Assembly: GCA_022376515.1 (NCBI GenBank)
Contig: WTXI01000077.1
Span: 92,011 to 156,010 of the forward strand
Direction: 5' to 3'
Source of the DNA: Lactifluus volemus
Lineage: Eukaryota > Basidiomycota > Agaricomycetes > Russulales > Russulaceae
Length of the DNA stretch: 64,000 nt
Under the pieces are notes generated by a model. That model had not been told where the DNA came from. It saw only the letters and a list, made by a program, of their open reading frames with translations, and ran no database searches. Position 1 is the first letter of the stretch. Every line of letters begins with the position of its first letter. The position numbers and the translations under genes are program-made. Shown in pieces: positions 52,564-64,000 of the stretch.

Positions 52564-54900
52564 CACGAAGTTGGTCAATTGAGGGCTGTGATACATAGAA
52601 AACGCATGGTGAAAAGAGGGCTGTGATGCATAGGTAGAAACTGTCAATAGACTACCTTTGATACATAAATCTGGATGTACTGGCTGATTTCTAGCTAATT
52701 GGCTCATGGCTTGGAGTGCAAGTCGCATGTCATTCTCGTTAAACTGGTTAATGTGTAGACAATCTATTGGTCACAATATCATGCGTTTGTTGTCCATACT
52801 GAAATGCTGATCTTTGTCGGCCATCATCTCCATCACGGGGAAATGCCGAGAAGCTTGCCGATTATTATAGATTATCGATCATCAATCGCACAATGCAGAC
52901 AAAAATTGTTATCTCTGTTGTTCATTATCCTACGATCCGATTGTTGCGATACTTGAAAGGCAATACAGAGGTAGCAGAACACATCGCGAGACTAGGAACG
53001 AAAGACCACAACGACGCAAGAGGACCGTCACCCATCCTCTTTTGAGGACATGACCATTCTCGAGGCAATCATCTACTTCCGTGTCATACATTACAGAACT
53101 ACTGCGGAGCCATTTCGTGGCCATAGACATGCATATTTCTGTTGGTGTGGTCGGGTAGCCTCTAGAGGAACACAGACCCTTACTTGTAATGTTTCAATGC
53201 CATTAGGCTGTTCTGGTTATAAATGTGTGCAGCATACTTCACAGGAGATGCAAGAGGACACACAGTCGCGAAGGAAGTGCTGTCAGTGCTCAGTAATATT
53301 TTTTTTTGGGTTTCAGAACAAGAGTCCCGGGCGCGGGGACACTAGAAGAGCTATAAGCACGTAACTTTGCTGCGGATGTTAGCAAAACCCATGACGCAAG
53401 TGAATGTCGACTGAGCATCTACCGCAGTCGACAACAACCCACAAGTATTGGCAGGATTGAGGAGCAAGTAAAGCCGCGTGTATGGACAACGGCACATCGA
53501 TATAAGATCGAAAGAAGCTAGGGTTACACATTCAGGGGGTGGGCGTGTGACTGACAAGGCAAGGCGAATCACGATGCGCAGTGCCGCGGGCGCAGTACCT
53601 TTCCGCTTATTTAAAGTAGGCCTAGATCCCCCGGATTTAATAATCTCACCCGTGGATGAGGGTGGCATTTCGGATGATCCACCATTTGCTGCTGCGGGGG
53701 AACGGAATCCGTAAAAGCCCACACAACAACAATTATTTTCGGAAATCACAGAAATCCGGCCAACGCCGAGATTTCGATTTGCAGAATTGAACAACTGCAT
53801 GCGCTACCCCGAAGCATGAGCACGGGTAAAAAAAGAGTTAAATGAAAAGCATAGGGGTAAGGGACTTAGTGTGGTCAGGAGGAGAGAGAGCGTTTAATGA
53901 AGTCCAGCCACCAGATAAGTCGACGGAAAACTAGGTTTATCCACGGCTCTCATGGGTATAAGCAAAAGGGTCCTGTGCGGCGGGGACACACTCGATCGTC
54001 ATCTACTACATCGAACTAATGGGTTGGTGTCGTCATACCTCCCATAGCCCAAGGTGTTTCAACAATAGCGACTCAGAAACACCGTCCGCAGATCGGGCGA
54101 TGCTCTTGGAAACCATTTGAGAATTGAAAACCACGTGGGCCCATAAGGCCAAGACACCTGGCCACGGGAAAAGAAGGGTGCACGGACCAGCGACATTTGC
54201 AGCATGGACTTTTAAACAGTATGTTGCATGAGATTGGGTTTGACATACAAACAAACTTCGCTCCACGGTTTGAGAGAATAGGACTGATAAGGTCATAGTT
54301 TTCGATCCATCGATAATCAAGATAATCCCCCTACACATGTACTTCTTTAACCTACGTGGTACACGCGCAGTGCAGAAAAAGTCTTAAACAGGAGCTTAAA
54401 GGTTGGTCAAAGCACACGCTGACGGGTTCGGACCGGGAGAAAGGGTAACGCACTCCCCTAAAGCACGAATGAATAGTGTTGTGACCTAGAGCCCGATGCA
54501 ACGTGTCTGTCGCAGAGAAACAAGACCCCGACCGAAGGAGAATGTTCCACGGATGATTTTAGTATAGGGATTTAAAATCACATGTCAGTAGCGACAAGAG
54601 CCATGTATTCTTGTAGGCCCACTAGTAGTAATGCCACAACTCGATTGACAAACGGCCACACGAAAGCGAGAGAGGGTGTTGTAGGAAAGGAGGTGAGGAA
54701 GATCACGAGACCTAAAGGTCTAGGTCAATCGGAGTTGACCGGAGATTGATAGAGCCGTAATGGGGGCGCCCGTGTATGTGCCGTTATGGCTACCATATTT
54801 GGTCTGACTAGAGTTAGTCATGTCCAGTTTGGCTCTCTCTCTCTCCTCCTCGTTAGTCCTCTACATCCTCTACCTTGACCAGCCGAACACGACTGACTGA
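52564..54900. other. No recognised gene
   Basis: Contains two copies of GAGGGCTGTGAT (52581 and 52616) and only short open frames (for example 53050-53364 on + and 53351-53800 on -) without family signature. No RNA gene was recognised. Confidence 0.4.
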
Positions 54901-54912
54901 CCTATATATCTA
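54901..54912 (+). promoter_or_regulatory. TATA-like box upstream of the coiled-coil gene
   Basis: CTATATATCTAT about 300 bp upstream of the first coding frame, after a pyrimidine-rich stretch (TCTCTCTCTCCTCC at 54836-54850). A role is inferred from position only. Confidence 0.4.
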
Positions 54913-55209
54913 TACTCCGACCACCTATTACTTCTCGCTTATTTCACCGGTCTGGCCCCTTCTCGCTTCTCACCGCGTGGGCTGGCCACGAGGCTGACCA
55001 TCCCTACAAACAGATCGCGTAACGCCCTTGGTGGTCTCCCACCTGTCACCACCCCCTCCATACGGTGCCCTCGGTCCTCCTTTGAGCACTCATTTTTCCG
55101 TGCACAATCGTGAGCGTGAGTCCTCACTTGTCATTTATTCTTGTATATCTCCGATACTGACTTGCCTCAGTCTTTCAGAGATTTGTTATCTACATCCCCC
55201 CCCCTCGGC

Positions 55210-58200
55210 GCTTCGTTGTAGCGCATCCTAAATGTTATCAGTCCCAGCGCCGACACCGCCACCACTTCCACCACCTGTTCGCACGATGCTTGTCTCGAGG
55301 TTGAGCCCGATGAACAATGGAAGGGTGATTTGCGCAAGCGAATCGAGCAGAGCCTTCGCGGCATGGTAGAAGACGCCCAGAAAACGCGTGACGCCATCCT
55401 CAATTCCCAACCCCCTGATAGCAGCCGTGACCGTGCTCTACACGAGTATGAGATCAGTATGAATACTTTTCGGAAGATGGCCCAGGATGAGTTCAATCGC
55501 CAGCTGCGCTTGGAGATATCCGAGCGTAAATGGGCTCTCGATATCGTCGACTCAAACTCACCAGATGTCGCTCGCAGCAGCAGTGGATCCTCGACAACAT
55601 CCAAAAGACCGAGGATGAACGCACATTTGTCGACAACCCTCACAACGCCCGTCCTCAGCAAGACGGAGATAGTGAGCATGACTCCGAAGGGTTTGAAGAC
55701 GATTCCGAAGGGTTTGGAGATGCTGGATCAGACGGCGAGGACGGCGAATCGGGCGAGTTGAGGGAAAGCGATGAGGAAGAGGAGGATGAAGGGAAGAAGA
55801 GGACTCTAAACCTCGACAGTCACGTTCGCCATACCGTCCGAACGCCCCTCTGACCAACACCCTCCATTCAAAGTCTCCTATGTCTCGAAGAAATCCGCCT
55901 TCACGCCAGCGACAACAATCGAATAGCCAACGCGAACTTGCTGAGGACAACGACGAAGAGGATGTAGATGACTCGCACGGGCATTCTTCACTCCGGGGTG
56001 GCAGTCAATCGTACGTCACTGGGGCTCCACATCGGCGTCCAAGTGGCTCTCACGCTCCCTCCTGGCGCACACCTCCTCGCTCAGTAGAGCCTTCCGGCAT
56101 CTCTCGTACCTTTGCCCACGCCAATGGGCAGTTATATGGCACAAGCCCCGTCCCGTTTCCCCGGCGCGGTAGTGTCAACAGTAATGGCTCAACCTCCAGT
56201 GGCGCAGGCCTTCATCGCGCGGGGTCGATAAACTCTGACCAATACCGCAGCAGTAGCGTTGCCCCACACACTCCCAGCACAGAACGCCCTCCCGCACATA
56301 ATCGCGAGCGCATGGTGGCAAATATCCCCTCTCGCGAGCGACAAACCTCCGCCTCGGCCAGCCCACATGACAAACCCAGCCCACCGAGCCACTCGATCGT
56401 ATCTCCACGAGCGATCCCTGGCGTACGCCCTCCTTCGCTCGATGACGCGATGCGCTTCCCGATGTCCGCAAGCCCCAGCTCGCGAGCCATCTATGGCATG
56501 CAGCGTTCGCCTGAGGACATGCGGCAGGGCATCGCAATCCCGCGCGGACACGCAAGTCCCGATGAGGTTCCGCGGGTTGCCTCATGGGGCTCGAGCCTTC
56601 ACTCGCGCCGTTCCCTCACCGACTTCAGCAACGCGCACGTACGGCATAATAGCAAGGGTGATTCGAGGTTGTCACCGGTCGGTGGTGAATACTCGGACGA
56701 ATCCGACTTTGTCGGGCACCTAGATGATCGCCAGAGTATGCACAGCGTACGTAGCTTGCGAAGCATGCGCAGTATGCGGAGCGTGGACCTTGAAAATATG
56801 TTGAATGAGGCGCGTCGCAAGGAGGAGGACGCGAACCGCAAAGACGAAGAGGCGAACAAAAAGGAGGAGGAGGCACGTCGTCTTGAGGAGAAGGCACGAC
56901 AATCTTTGGAGGAAGCCGCTCGTCTCGAGAAAGAGGCGCGTCAGGTGGAAGCTTCTGCCAAGACACGAGAGGCGATCGCACAGTCGAGGGAGGCCGAGGC
57001 CAAGCATAAGGAGGCGGAAGCCAAGAAACGCGAGGCTGACGCACAGAAGCGGGAGGTTGAAGCTCAGCGCAAGGAGGAGGAGGTGCGACGTAGGGAGCAT
57101 GAAGCCAAGAGAAAGGAGGAAGATGCTCGGAGAAAGGAGGAAGATGCTCGGCGAAAGGAAGAAGAAGCACAAAGACGAGAGCAGGACGCACGCCAACGGG
57201 AGCAAGACGCTAGACGGAGAGAAGAGGACGCGCGGCGGCAGGAACTGGCCGCCCGTCGCTTCGAGGAAGAAGCAAGGGAGAGAGAGAGAGAGACCAGGCG
57301 CAGAGAAGAGGCTTATGAGCAGACGAGGCAGGAGATTGAGCAGAAGAGGCGGGAGATTGAGCAAAGGGAGAAAGATGTCAAGAAACGGGAGGAAGAGCTT
57401 CTACGCAAGGAAGTGGCAGCCGGTTCGGTCCAAGAGGCAGCACGGCAAACTGAAGAGCAGGCCGCATCTCCAACTGCAGAGACCACCCGTCAAGCCGAGG
57501 AGGCCACTTATGCAGATGAAGCTAGTCGCGTTGCGGATGAGCTCGTTTGTCAGGCCACAGAGACCGAGAGTGCCAGCGCCAGCGCCGGACAAGATAAGCA
57601 ATCAAAGGGTCGAAAGGGATCCAAGGCGAAGCGGCAGAAGGAGAAGGAGAAGGCACTCGAGGAGCAACGCCAGAGAGAACTGGAGCAGCAGCAGCACCTC
57701 GAGGAACGGCGCCTTGAAGAGGAGAGACAGCGCGAAGAAGAGGAAATGCTCAGACTGAAACGAGAGGAACAAATCCGTCTCGACGAGGAACTGAGTCGAC
57801 AAGAACAGGAACGCCTCGATCGTGAAGCTGTCTTCGAACAAGAACGTCTTCAACGGGAAGCCCAGGAAAGAGAGGCGAACCGAATTCGGGAGGAGCAACA
57901 GCGGGCTGTCGAGGAGGAGCGGCTGAGACACTATGAAGAGCAGCGACGCAAGGTCTCCGACCGCCAGCGCGACGAGTTGCATCGTCAGCAGCAGCAGCAA
58001 CAGCAGCAACTTTACGAAGAAAAAGAAAGACAACGCGCTAAGGAAGAACGAGAAAGGGAGTTTCAACGACGGGAGGCACAGTACTACCAGCGCACGGTGG
58101 AACGCGAGCGCCAGAATAGCATGGGCGCATCCGACGCCTGGTCTGCGCACGCGCACCGCCCCAACCCTCCCGTTGGATCCACCAGCGATCGAAGCAGTTT

Positions 58201-58849
58201 CAGTTCCTCCACTGGTTCGACGTTTTCAAGTCGCCCAACTTCGATATCTAGTTCTCATACAACTAGCTCCTCCTTCACGTCCTCATCAACCCCCCTCTCC
58301 TCTACGCCGAGGCCTTCGCCAACGACAGCCAGACCAGCCGCTCCTGGGACATCTCCTCATGCGACCAGAATCGATGAAGCAGAGTGGGCGCGGCGTGCGG
58401 AAGAGCGCGCTAGGCAACAGCAGGAGCAGTTCAAACGGGAGCAGGAGCGGATGGAGAGTGAACGACAGGCCAAGAGCGCAAAGATGCTGTCTCGAGAAGA
58501 GATAATCAGATTGTTCGAGGCCCACGAGAATAAGTGGAGACAGCTCAAGGATTGCGACAACCTTGGGTGGAATAGCTTTGCGTGGCCCGTGTTCAAACGT
58601 CCGTCCGAGCCGGAGGAGATGACCGCATCAGCGATAGGCGCATATGTACTGTCCAGATATGCGGCTGATGCTTCCTCGAAGAGCTCCAAGGATCGGATCA
58701 AGGATCATATAAAGCGGTGGCACCCTGACAAATTTGAGACACGGATCCTCCCTAGGGTGGTCGAAGAGGAACGCGAAAGGGTGAAGGCGGGTGCGGGGTT
58801 TGTTGTGCGGGGATTAAACGAGCTGTTGAGCAGAAACTATGACGACTAA
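55210..58849 (+). CDS. Long coiled-coil protein with C-terminal HPDKF J-like module
   Basis: Best model: an exon open from about 55210 to 55671 (first ATG in frame at 55363; an upstream exon is possible), an intron 55672-55819 (GTGAGC donor, CTAAAC branch-like site, CAG acceptor), then a 1009-codon exon to 58849. The first part is helical (RKRIEQSLRGMVEDAQKTRD). Next comes a disordered Ser/Pro/Arg region, then about 400 residues of almost continuous coiled coil rich in Glu/Arg/Lys/Ala (57-58 kb) with a Gln run. A Ser-rich linker leads to a conserved C-terminal module with LFEAHENKW, GWNSFAWPVF, IKRWHPDKFETRI and a closing GLNELLSRN. HPDKF with flanking helices resembles the J-like end of NFKBIL1-type proteins. 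A role in protein assembly or splicing is only inference. Confidence 0.7.
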
Positions 58850-60176
58850 CAGGAGTGAGTACAATTACCTGCGCATGTGGAATGTGGACAATAATGGTTT
58901 CTGCAGCTATATGCGCAATCTTTCATCAAACAATTACTAAATGTACTTATACCCCCCCACTCACCATGCATATGTACGACTACCATCTTTCCTGTTAACA
59001 ATATTACCGAGTGTTGTCGTTGTGGCGACCTGTATGACTAGGTACTGTGTTGTGTAATTGATCATGGGAGTAGAGAGTAGATGAGGCGTAGCTACTTTGT
59101 ACCACACAAAAATCAATTATCGGATTTGTTGTATGACCGCCTCCTTCACTCCTACATTTGACATCTTGTAGTCTCTCTCTTGTTGGTATTCATGTCAATG
59201 AACATAAACCCTCCGTGCTCGGCGCACGTGCGTTTATTGGCGTTTTACAGTTCCCTGGCTTTCTTTCCCCCCGCCTGTCTACATTTTCCTCGGAACGACA
59301 CTCAGGCCGTACCCCTCGCCAATGTAGCATTAGCGCTCACAGAAAAAGGGGAATTGTCATCAACGTGATGATTACGAACTACAGGGTAATGCAGTGTGTA
59401 AAAAAAAAGGTCAGGTTTGTGAGATTGCCCTGTGTCAACCACCCCCGCATATTGATTGTTCGCTTTCAAGACGAGAGGTCATCTAGGCATGCTGGCAAAA
59501 ATTTGTCAACTTGAAGTGCCGGAAGGGTCGTCTCGGAATTCCTCCCTCGAACCAGGGGCCTCCCCGCCCCCCAGGGGGTGGAAAAAGTCATAATCGGGTC
59601 AACCGTTTTGCGCCCTGCGACATGGCTGTGTTTATCCGTGCGATAATTCTCAGTTCCTTTCTGTTCTTCCCATGACCTGAGGGACCCCCCCCCCCCGTGT
59701 CCCTCGCAAAAAAATCAATTTCTTATCTGCATACTCGTCTCCAGGCTCGGAGTGGTGCCACCGAACCTACGACCACGGCTATTGGGCCGAAAGTGGACTG
59801 TCTATTCTCCAAGGACTTGGGGCTGCAGAAAGACATTGAATAGTCTACAGGGGATAACTAGGTGGTACTACCAACCGCGGTAATTAGAACTGACGATAAC
59901 ACATGACTCGGAGACTACCTGTTCTCGAAGGATTTGTTAGGCTTCTGACGGCGTAGAAAGGTTATCGGAAAGACCACGGTCCAGAGGCGAATTTCAAGAG
60001 TGTGCCAGCAGTGCCTGAGCCACTACTACCAAGTTCACACCGTCCTCGTCGCTCTGCACCTTTCGTTGTTCGGATGAATATTTGATCAGGATATTACGTT
60101 TTTTTTTTGTTATGTTTTCCAAACGAACAGTGATCGGAATACACGGGGCTCAACAATGACCAGTTGGTGCATTTTT
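58850..60176. other. No recognised gene
   Basis: Probable 3' UTR of the coiled-coil gene followed by non-coding sequence with short open frames. A C-tract lies at 59686-59696. Confidence 0.45.
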
Positions 60177-60886
60177 CTAGCTGTCACAACCAGAGTGATC
60201 ACCTTCAGTTTGCCTAGCGAACCACTATTTCCACGGTATCCTCCCGGTAAAGTAACAAGTTTGATCAAGCTTACGTTATCAACCCAGTCTTCAGCGCGAA
60301 CTTCCTGTGGATTTCCTCCCAATTCCAAAATGCGTTGGCTACTATATCAATGTTTTGTGTGAAACATCCTTTTTTTTTCACAGTGTACGGTATCCATCTC
60401 AGTAAATCCGGGCACAACCTACCCATCGGAATAAAGTTCAATTCGCCGTGCTTGTTGATTTGTCGTCTAACCCCGACCCCTGACCGCCAGGGCATTTCCG
60501 CAGGTGGGGTGTGAGAATGGTAATATTGCTGATCCGCCCTCATGCGAAAGTTATCGGCGGCTATAGGGACGTCGAAAACGGGTACAAACCCGAAGTGTTG
60601 ATCAACCTTCGAGGCTACGACAGGGCTAAATAAGGTACCTGTAGGGCTGCTGCTGTACTCTTCCTTTGTGTACAGTACAATTTGTTTCCTCGGGCCATCA
60701 TCCGGCACTTGCCGTTGCGGTGAGTGGCGATCCCGTGCTAGACGCGGTATCTGTAATAAGAGGAATACCGGTCAGTGTTTTTTTTTTCTCTTTTTATTTA
60801 TGATTCCCTTCGCGCGCCGCAAGCGAAAAAAAAGTTACATTCACTCCGAGGTCGTAGACTTGCTCTTGTCCCTCGACGGTCCTCAT
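60177..60886 (-). CDS. Hypothetical protein, four exons, 159 residues
   Basis: Exons 60839-60886, 60423-60750, 60275-60341 and 60177-60213 join in phase through three GT-AG introns, from ATG at 60886 to a TAG ending at 60177. The protein starts MRTVEGQEQVYDLG, has no signal peptide or membrane segment, and contains FGFVPVFDVPIAADNF, a His/Tyr cluster (DQQYYHSH) and NAFWNWEEIHRKF, ending DHSGCDS. No family is recognised. Support is the consistent phase and splice sites only. The first intron is about 88 nt and T-rich. Confidence 0.45.
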
Positions 60887-62600
60887 TTTGCTTTTGGGTT
60901 ACTTTCGCCCCTGAATCTTGCATGCCGGACAAAAATTGCTCCCGAGATTTATGGTAACGTCAACCCATCTGCCTGGTGACCGCCTACTATACCGTACTAG
61001 CATCCTATTGGGAACTCCGAGCTTGAGATTTGTGCCTGATGCTATCACTGGATTTTGACCCTGCCGTCGATACGCAGACAAGTACATAAACAAAGTTGAG
61101 GGTTGTGCCTTGGGACAGACAGATCATCAAAAGGTGACACTATCCATCATCATGTCTGGTGGATCGCTACAGGAGAAAACGTCAGACATGTCCGGGAATT
61201 CGCGACATAATGTCACCGAGTCGGACCGTAGCACTAACTTACCATTGCACACCTTCGAGCGGAAAAAAAAAACTTGAAGAGTGTTGGCAGGTTGGGATGG
61301 GGAGACTGGCCCTGCAGCGGGGACTTACTTACTGGATCATTACGGGATGTGATCTCTCTACAGGCTGAAGCTGAAGGCCCTGGGGGGTGAACGGAAAGCT
61401 CGTTGAAAGCCGGTTTTTGACAAGCGCCAAGCCAAACTCGCGTGTTGCCGAAAACTCACCCAACCAATTTGTTTTTAGCTTTCGGTTCTTTTTCCTTTTT
61501 GTTACAGTTACTGTAAACTGTAATCTCCAGCGCGCCGCGCGCCTCGATGTGTTTTTTTGCGCCTCCCAACCGCGAAATGTGAGCGCTGGCTGGTCGAGAG
61601 GCGCAAAAAAAAAAGGAATATGAATTAATTACCTTCTCGTGAAGAGCTCCACTGATTGCAACAGTACGAACTGATATCACAGAGTACCCGAAACATAGTA
61701 ACGTCTTGACCCACATCCACCCACGGCGCGATTTATGTCAGGGTCATCGCGCTTTTTCTCCCTCCGCTCATATGTACTATTTCGTGGAATATAGCTGAGG
61801 ACCCCGCTCTTATATCAGCATTCAGCTTGGGGGGCCGACTCAAAGCGCTGGCTGATGCTGTAGCAGCGGCAAGTCCCCCAACTGCCCAAGCTAGACTAAG
61901 GAGAGGTGTTCGTTCCTGTCGTTTATCCGAATACGTTATACGATATCGGAAGCTTGCGGCTCCACGTGTTGCTTCGATGCATATGTAATCGCCCTCCGAC
62001 GTCGCGGTGAAAACGCGATTCGGCGTGTGATTGGCAGGAAGGGGGGTGTGTTTGCACGGCGTCCACGAAGAATCGCGGGGATGGCTCGCGAAGCGCGCTG
62101 ACAACGAATGGTCCGTGCACGACAGGCCGCGCCATACGGTATTTGCCAGTTGTGACCCTACAGTTACAAACTATGAGCACAGGACGTGGAGATAAATGGG
62201 TTTTTTAATCCAAGTCAATGATGGGGGTCCACTCCAGATTCCCCCTACGTATCTCCGGATGTTGATAGCTTAAATGCAAATGCAATAAAGGTGTTGATGC
62301 TCGTCAAAGGAGTAAGAGTGGGCGATCACCTGTTCCGCAACATCCGATTGGCTGGCTTTTTGGTCTCATGCAGTATTTCATCTACCCCTGCGAGTACTTG
62401 CTTCGTAAGCACAATTCAGTGCTACAATTCGGGAGACGGGAAGGCATTTGATTCTGAAGTAGATTGGAAAATTGCAGCATAAAGACGGTGGGCAGAGGAA
62501 TTCCATTAACGGCATCTTATCAAGAACCGAGAGACAAGAAAGTATGACTGGATTCTAACTAGAGTCACGCCCTCGAAGGCTTGGTCCCTCCTCAGTAGTT
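60887..62600. other. No recognised gene; several open minus-strand frames
   Basis: Minus-strand frames at 60899-61093 (MFMYLSAYRRQGQNP) and 61733-62104 are open but cannot be joined to a recognised family; the latter lacks an ATG. Nothing is claimed. Confidence 0.35.
61552..61611. repeat. Inverted repeat, 14-bp stem
   Basis: TTTTTTTGCGCCTC at 61552-61565 and its exact reverse complement at 61598-61611, with a 32-nt loop. It could form a hairpin; no transcript context is known. Confidence 0.7.
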
Positions 62601-64000
62601 GCTGCCGAACTCTGCGGTCCTCAACAAAAGAGAGAGAGGACGATTGCACGCGTCGTGCAAAATATGATCTGTGTCCTGATTATCATCACGGAGATTGTAC
62701 AGTGGGCATCGATGAGAAGGACTGCGGCGTTGGGGTCCTATCAGCGTGACCAGGCATTCTCAGTTCGTGATCGTCGATTAGTGAATTCGGGGCATGTCAG
62801 GTGTGCATACGATGAACAGCAATGAGTAGACCGATGGACCTTCAGCGTGCGGCGAGAGCGTGACATCAAGCATGGCTGGGCCAGAAAAATGCTCACATGC
62901 ATGCAAGGCATGCTATCACTTTCTAACTCGGCAGGGCGAATGGACTCGGTCCTACTGGGAGCCCAGAGCACAGGACTGGCCAGAAGGGGAGATGTAATCG
63001 AGACAGGTTCTCGACGGCATTCCATGCCACGCTGGACTCGGCATCTGACGGGGCGATCTGCACAATCTGCAACAGGCTGTGGCGCGGAGATCGCGATGAT
63101 GAGGGAGAAGCACGGGCCCGCACATGCTGGGGGTTGACATCTGACGCATGTGAAAAGCACTTGCAGAGGCGGCGAAGCGGTGAGAAAGGGAACAGATGCA
63201 TAGACGGCAATCGGCGGAAGAGGGAAGGATCCAGAATTCGGCAGTGCAGAATACAATGGAATTGTACGAGGTAGAAGAGATGCAAACTGGGGCACCGGAG
63301 CGCTCGAAACGACCTCCCGGAGCAGATGATAGTACGTATCCTTCGAATGGGTACATACAGGGCAGAGCTGAGGCTGTGGGACGGCGGTCCACGAGACCGT
63401 CTTCGCTGTTCCATTTCTTCGTTGAGCCTTGCGGATCCCGTAATCTTTGACGTGACACGAGCTTGTTGTTGTACTTGTATATACACCTGATTCGCCAGGG
63501 CACCCATCGTCGTACGCTGTACAACCGCATTGAGGACGCCATCAATCTAGCCATGGGTACAAGGCACATTACCCAAGTCCGGATCTGGAGGAGTCTCGAC
63601 TTGATCATCGGTATGCAAGTAGACGTCGTCGTGATGTGTCATGAGGACTAAGCTTCAATGCCAGGATGATAGTCGCTCCGAGAGCTCGTCAATCGCTGGG
63701 ATGGGAGTTGAGTACTGTATCATGATCCAGCCCAAGCGCCAGCTCGCAGGAAGATGTCTTGCCAAGAGTATGGGTCTGCCGGGGCTTCTCCACTTTCTGA
63801 CCCGGAAAGCTCACATGAAAGCTGCTTTCCGATTATAGCACAAGGGTACGCATAAGAGGTAGTTGAGGAGTGACGTCAGCCAGAACGTGGTCTAGTTTCT
63901 CCCATGGGCATCAACGGCTGGACAGCCATCCTCGGGGTGCGCCGCGTCGGCAGTCGCACTTAGTCGGAGATGACATCAGCTTTCCGAAGAGGGAGCGTGG
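62601..64000. other. No recognised gene
   Basis: Overlapping open frames on both strands (62741-63608) show no domain signature and conflict with each other. The window ends without a recognisable gene. Confidence 0.35.

Noticed and set aside
56175..58505. Long antisense and alternative-frame ORFs over the coiled-coil gene
   Set aside because: Composition mirrors the Glu/Arg/Lys-rich sense frame; no independent signature.
61733..62104. Open minus-strand frame of 123 codons
   Set aside because: Starts at TTG, with no ATG or acceptor that fits and no family.
62741..63608. Three overlapping minus-strand ORFs of 180-220 codons
   Set aside because: They conflict with each other and show no domain, splice or codon evidence.

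Overview
The window is nuclear DNA of a filamentous basidiomycete. Genes are dense with 40-75 nt GT-AG introns. The families present are a fungal HNH_2 nuclease, C2-NACHT-WD40 NLRs, Crinkler-type proteins, a GH15 glucoamylase, ELP6, COG3, chromoviruses and hAT elements. The Crinklers together with highly homogenised WD40 NLRs suggest a Ceratobasidiaceae/Rhizoctonia-like agaricomycete; this is inference from family content only.

Layout. 0-9 kb: a decayed two-finger GATA factor of the SRE/Urbs1 type, an intact five-exon HNH gene (5143-6262), a methyltransferase relic and a broken Crinkler (copy A). 9.4-12.2 kb: an intronless 953-codon Ser/Pro/Gln-rich protein. 13.1-18.6 kb: NLR copy 1 (C2, MLKL-like helical bundle, NACHT, 14 WD40 repeats). 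19.7-30 kb: a mosaic of duplicated pieces (GH15 3' ends, 3' ends of the 953-codon gene, Crinkler+GATA pairs) around a small unique island with ELP6 head-to-head with a truncated COG3. 30.8-36.3 kb: NLR copy 2, whose 1698-codon reading frame is fully open over eight exons. 37.4-39.2 kb: the parent GH15 gene, itself with splice-site and phase defects.

39.9-52.4 kb is a transposon nest. It holds a 614-bp TA-flanked MITE, two tandem LTR-like units each carrying eight TGA(C/G)TCA sites, a truncated hAT transposon, and a 7.7-kb chromodomain Ty3/gypsy element with near-identical LTRs. The primer-binding site of that element is complementary to its own predicted RNA 5' end (self-priming). 55.2-58.8 kb encodes a long coiled-coil protein with a C-terminal HPDKF (J-like) module. 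60.2-60.9 kb holds a four-exon orphan gene. The rest of 52.6-64 kb shows no recognisable genes.

How it fits together. The region looks like an NLR/Crinkler birth-and-death locus. Segmental duplication has copied a predicted cell-death receptor with pieces of its flanking genes, and a Crinkler nuclease-like gene with a dead GATA fragment, cutting a COG3 gene at one junction. One copy of each main family stays open (NLR copy 2, Crinkler copy C) while the others carry defined breaks.
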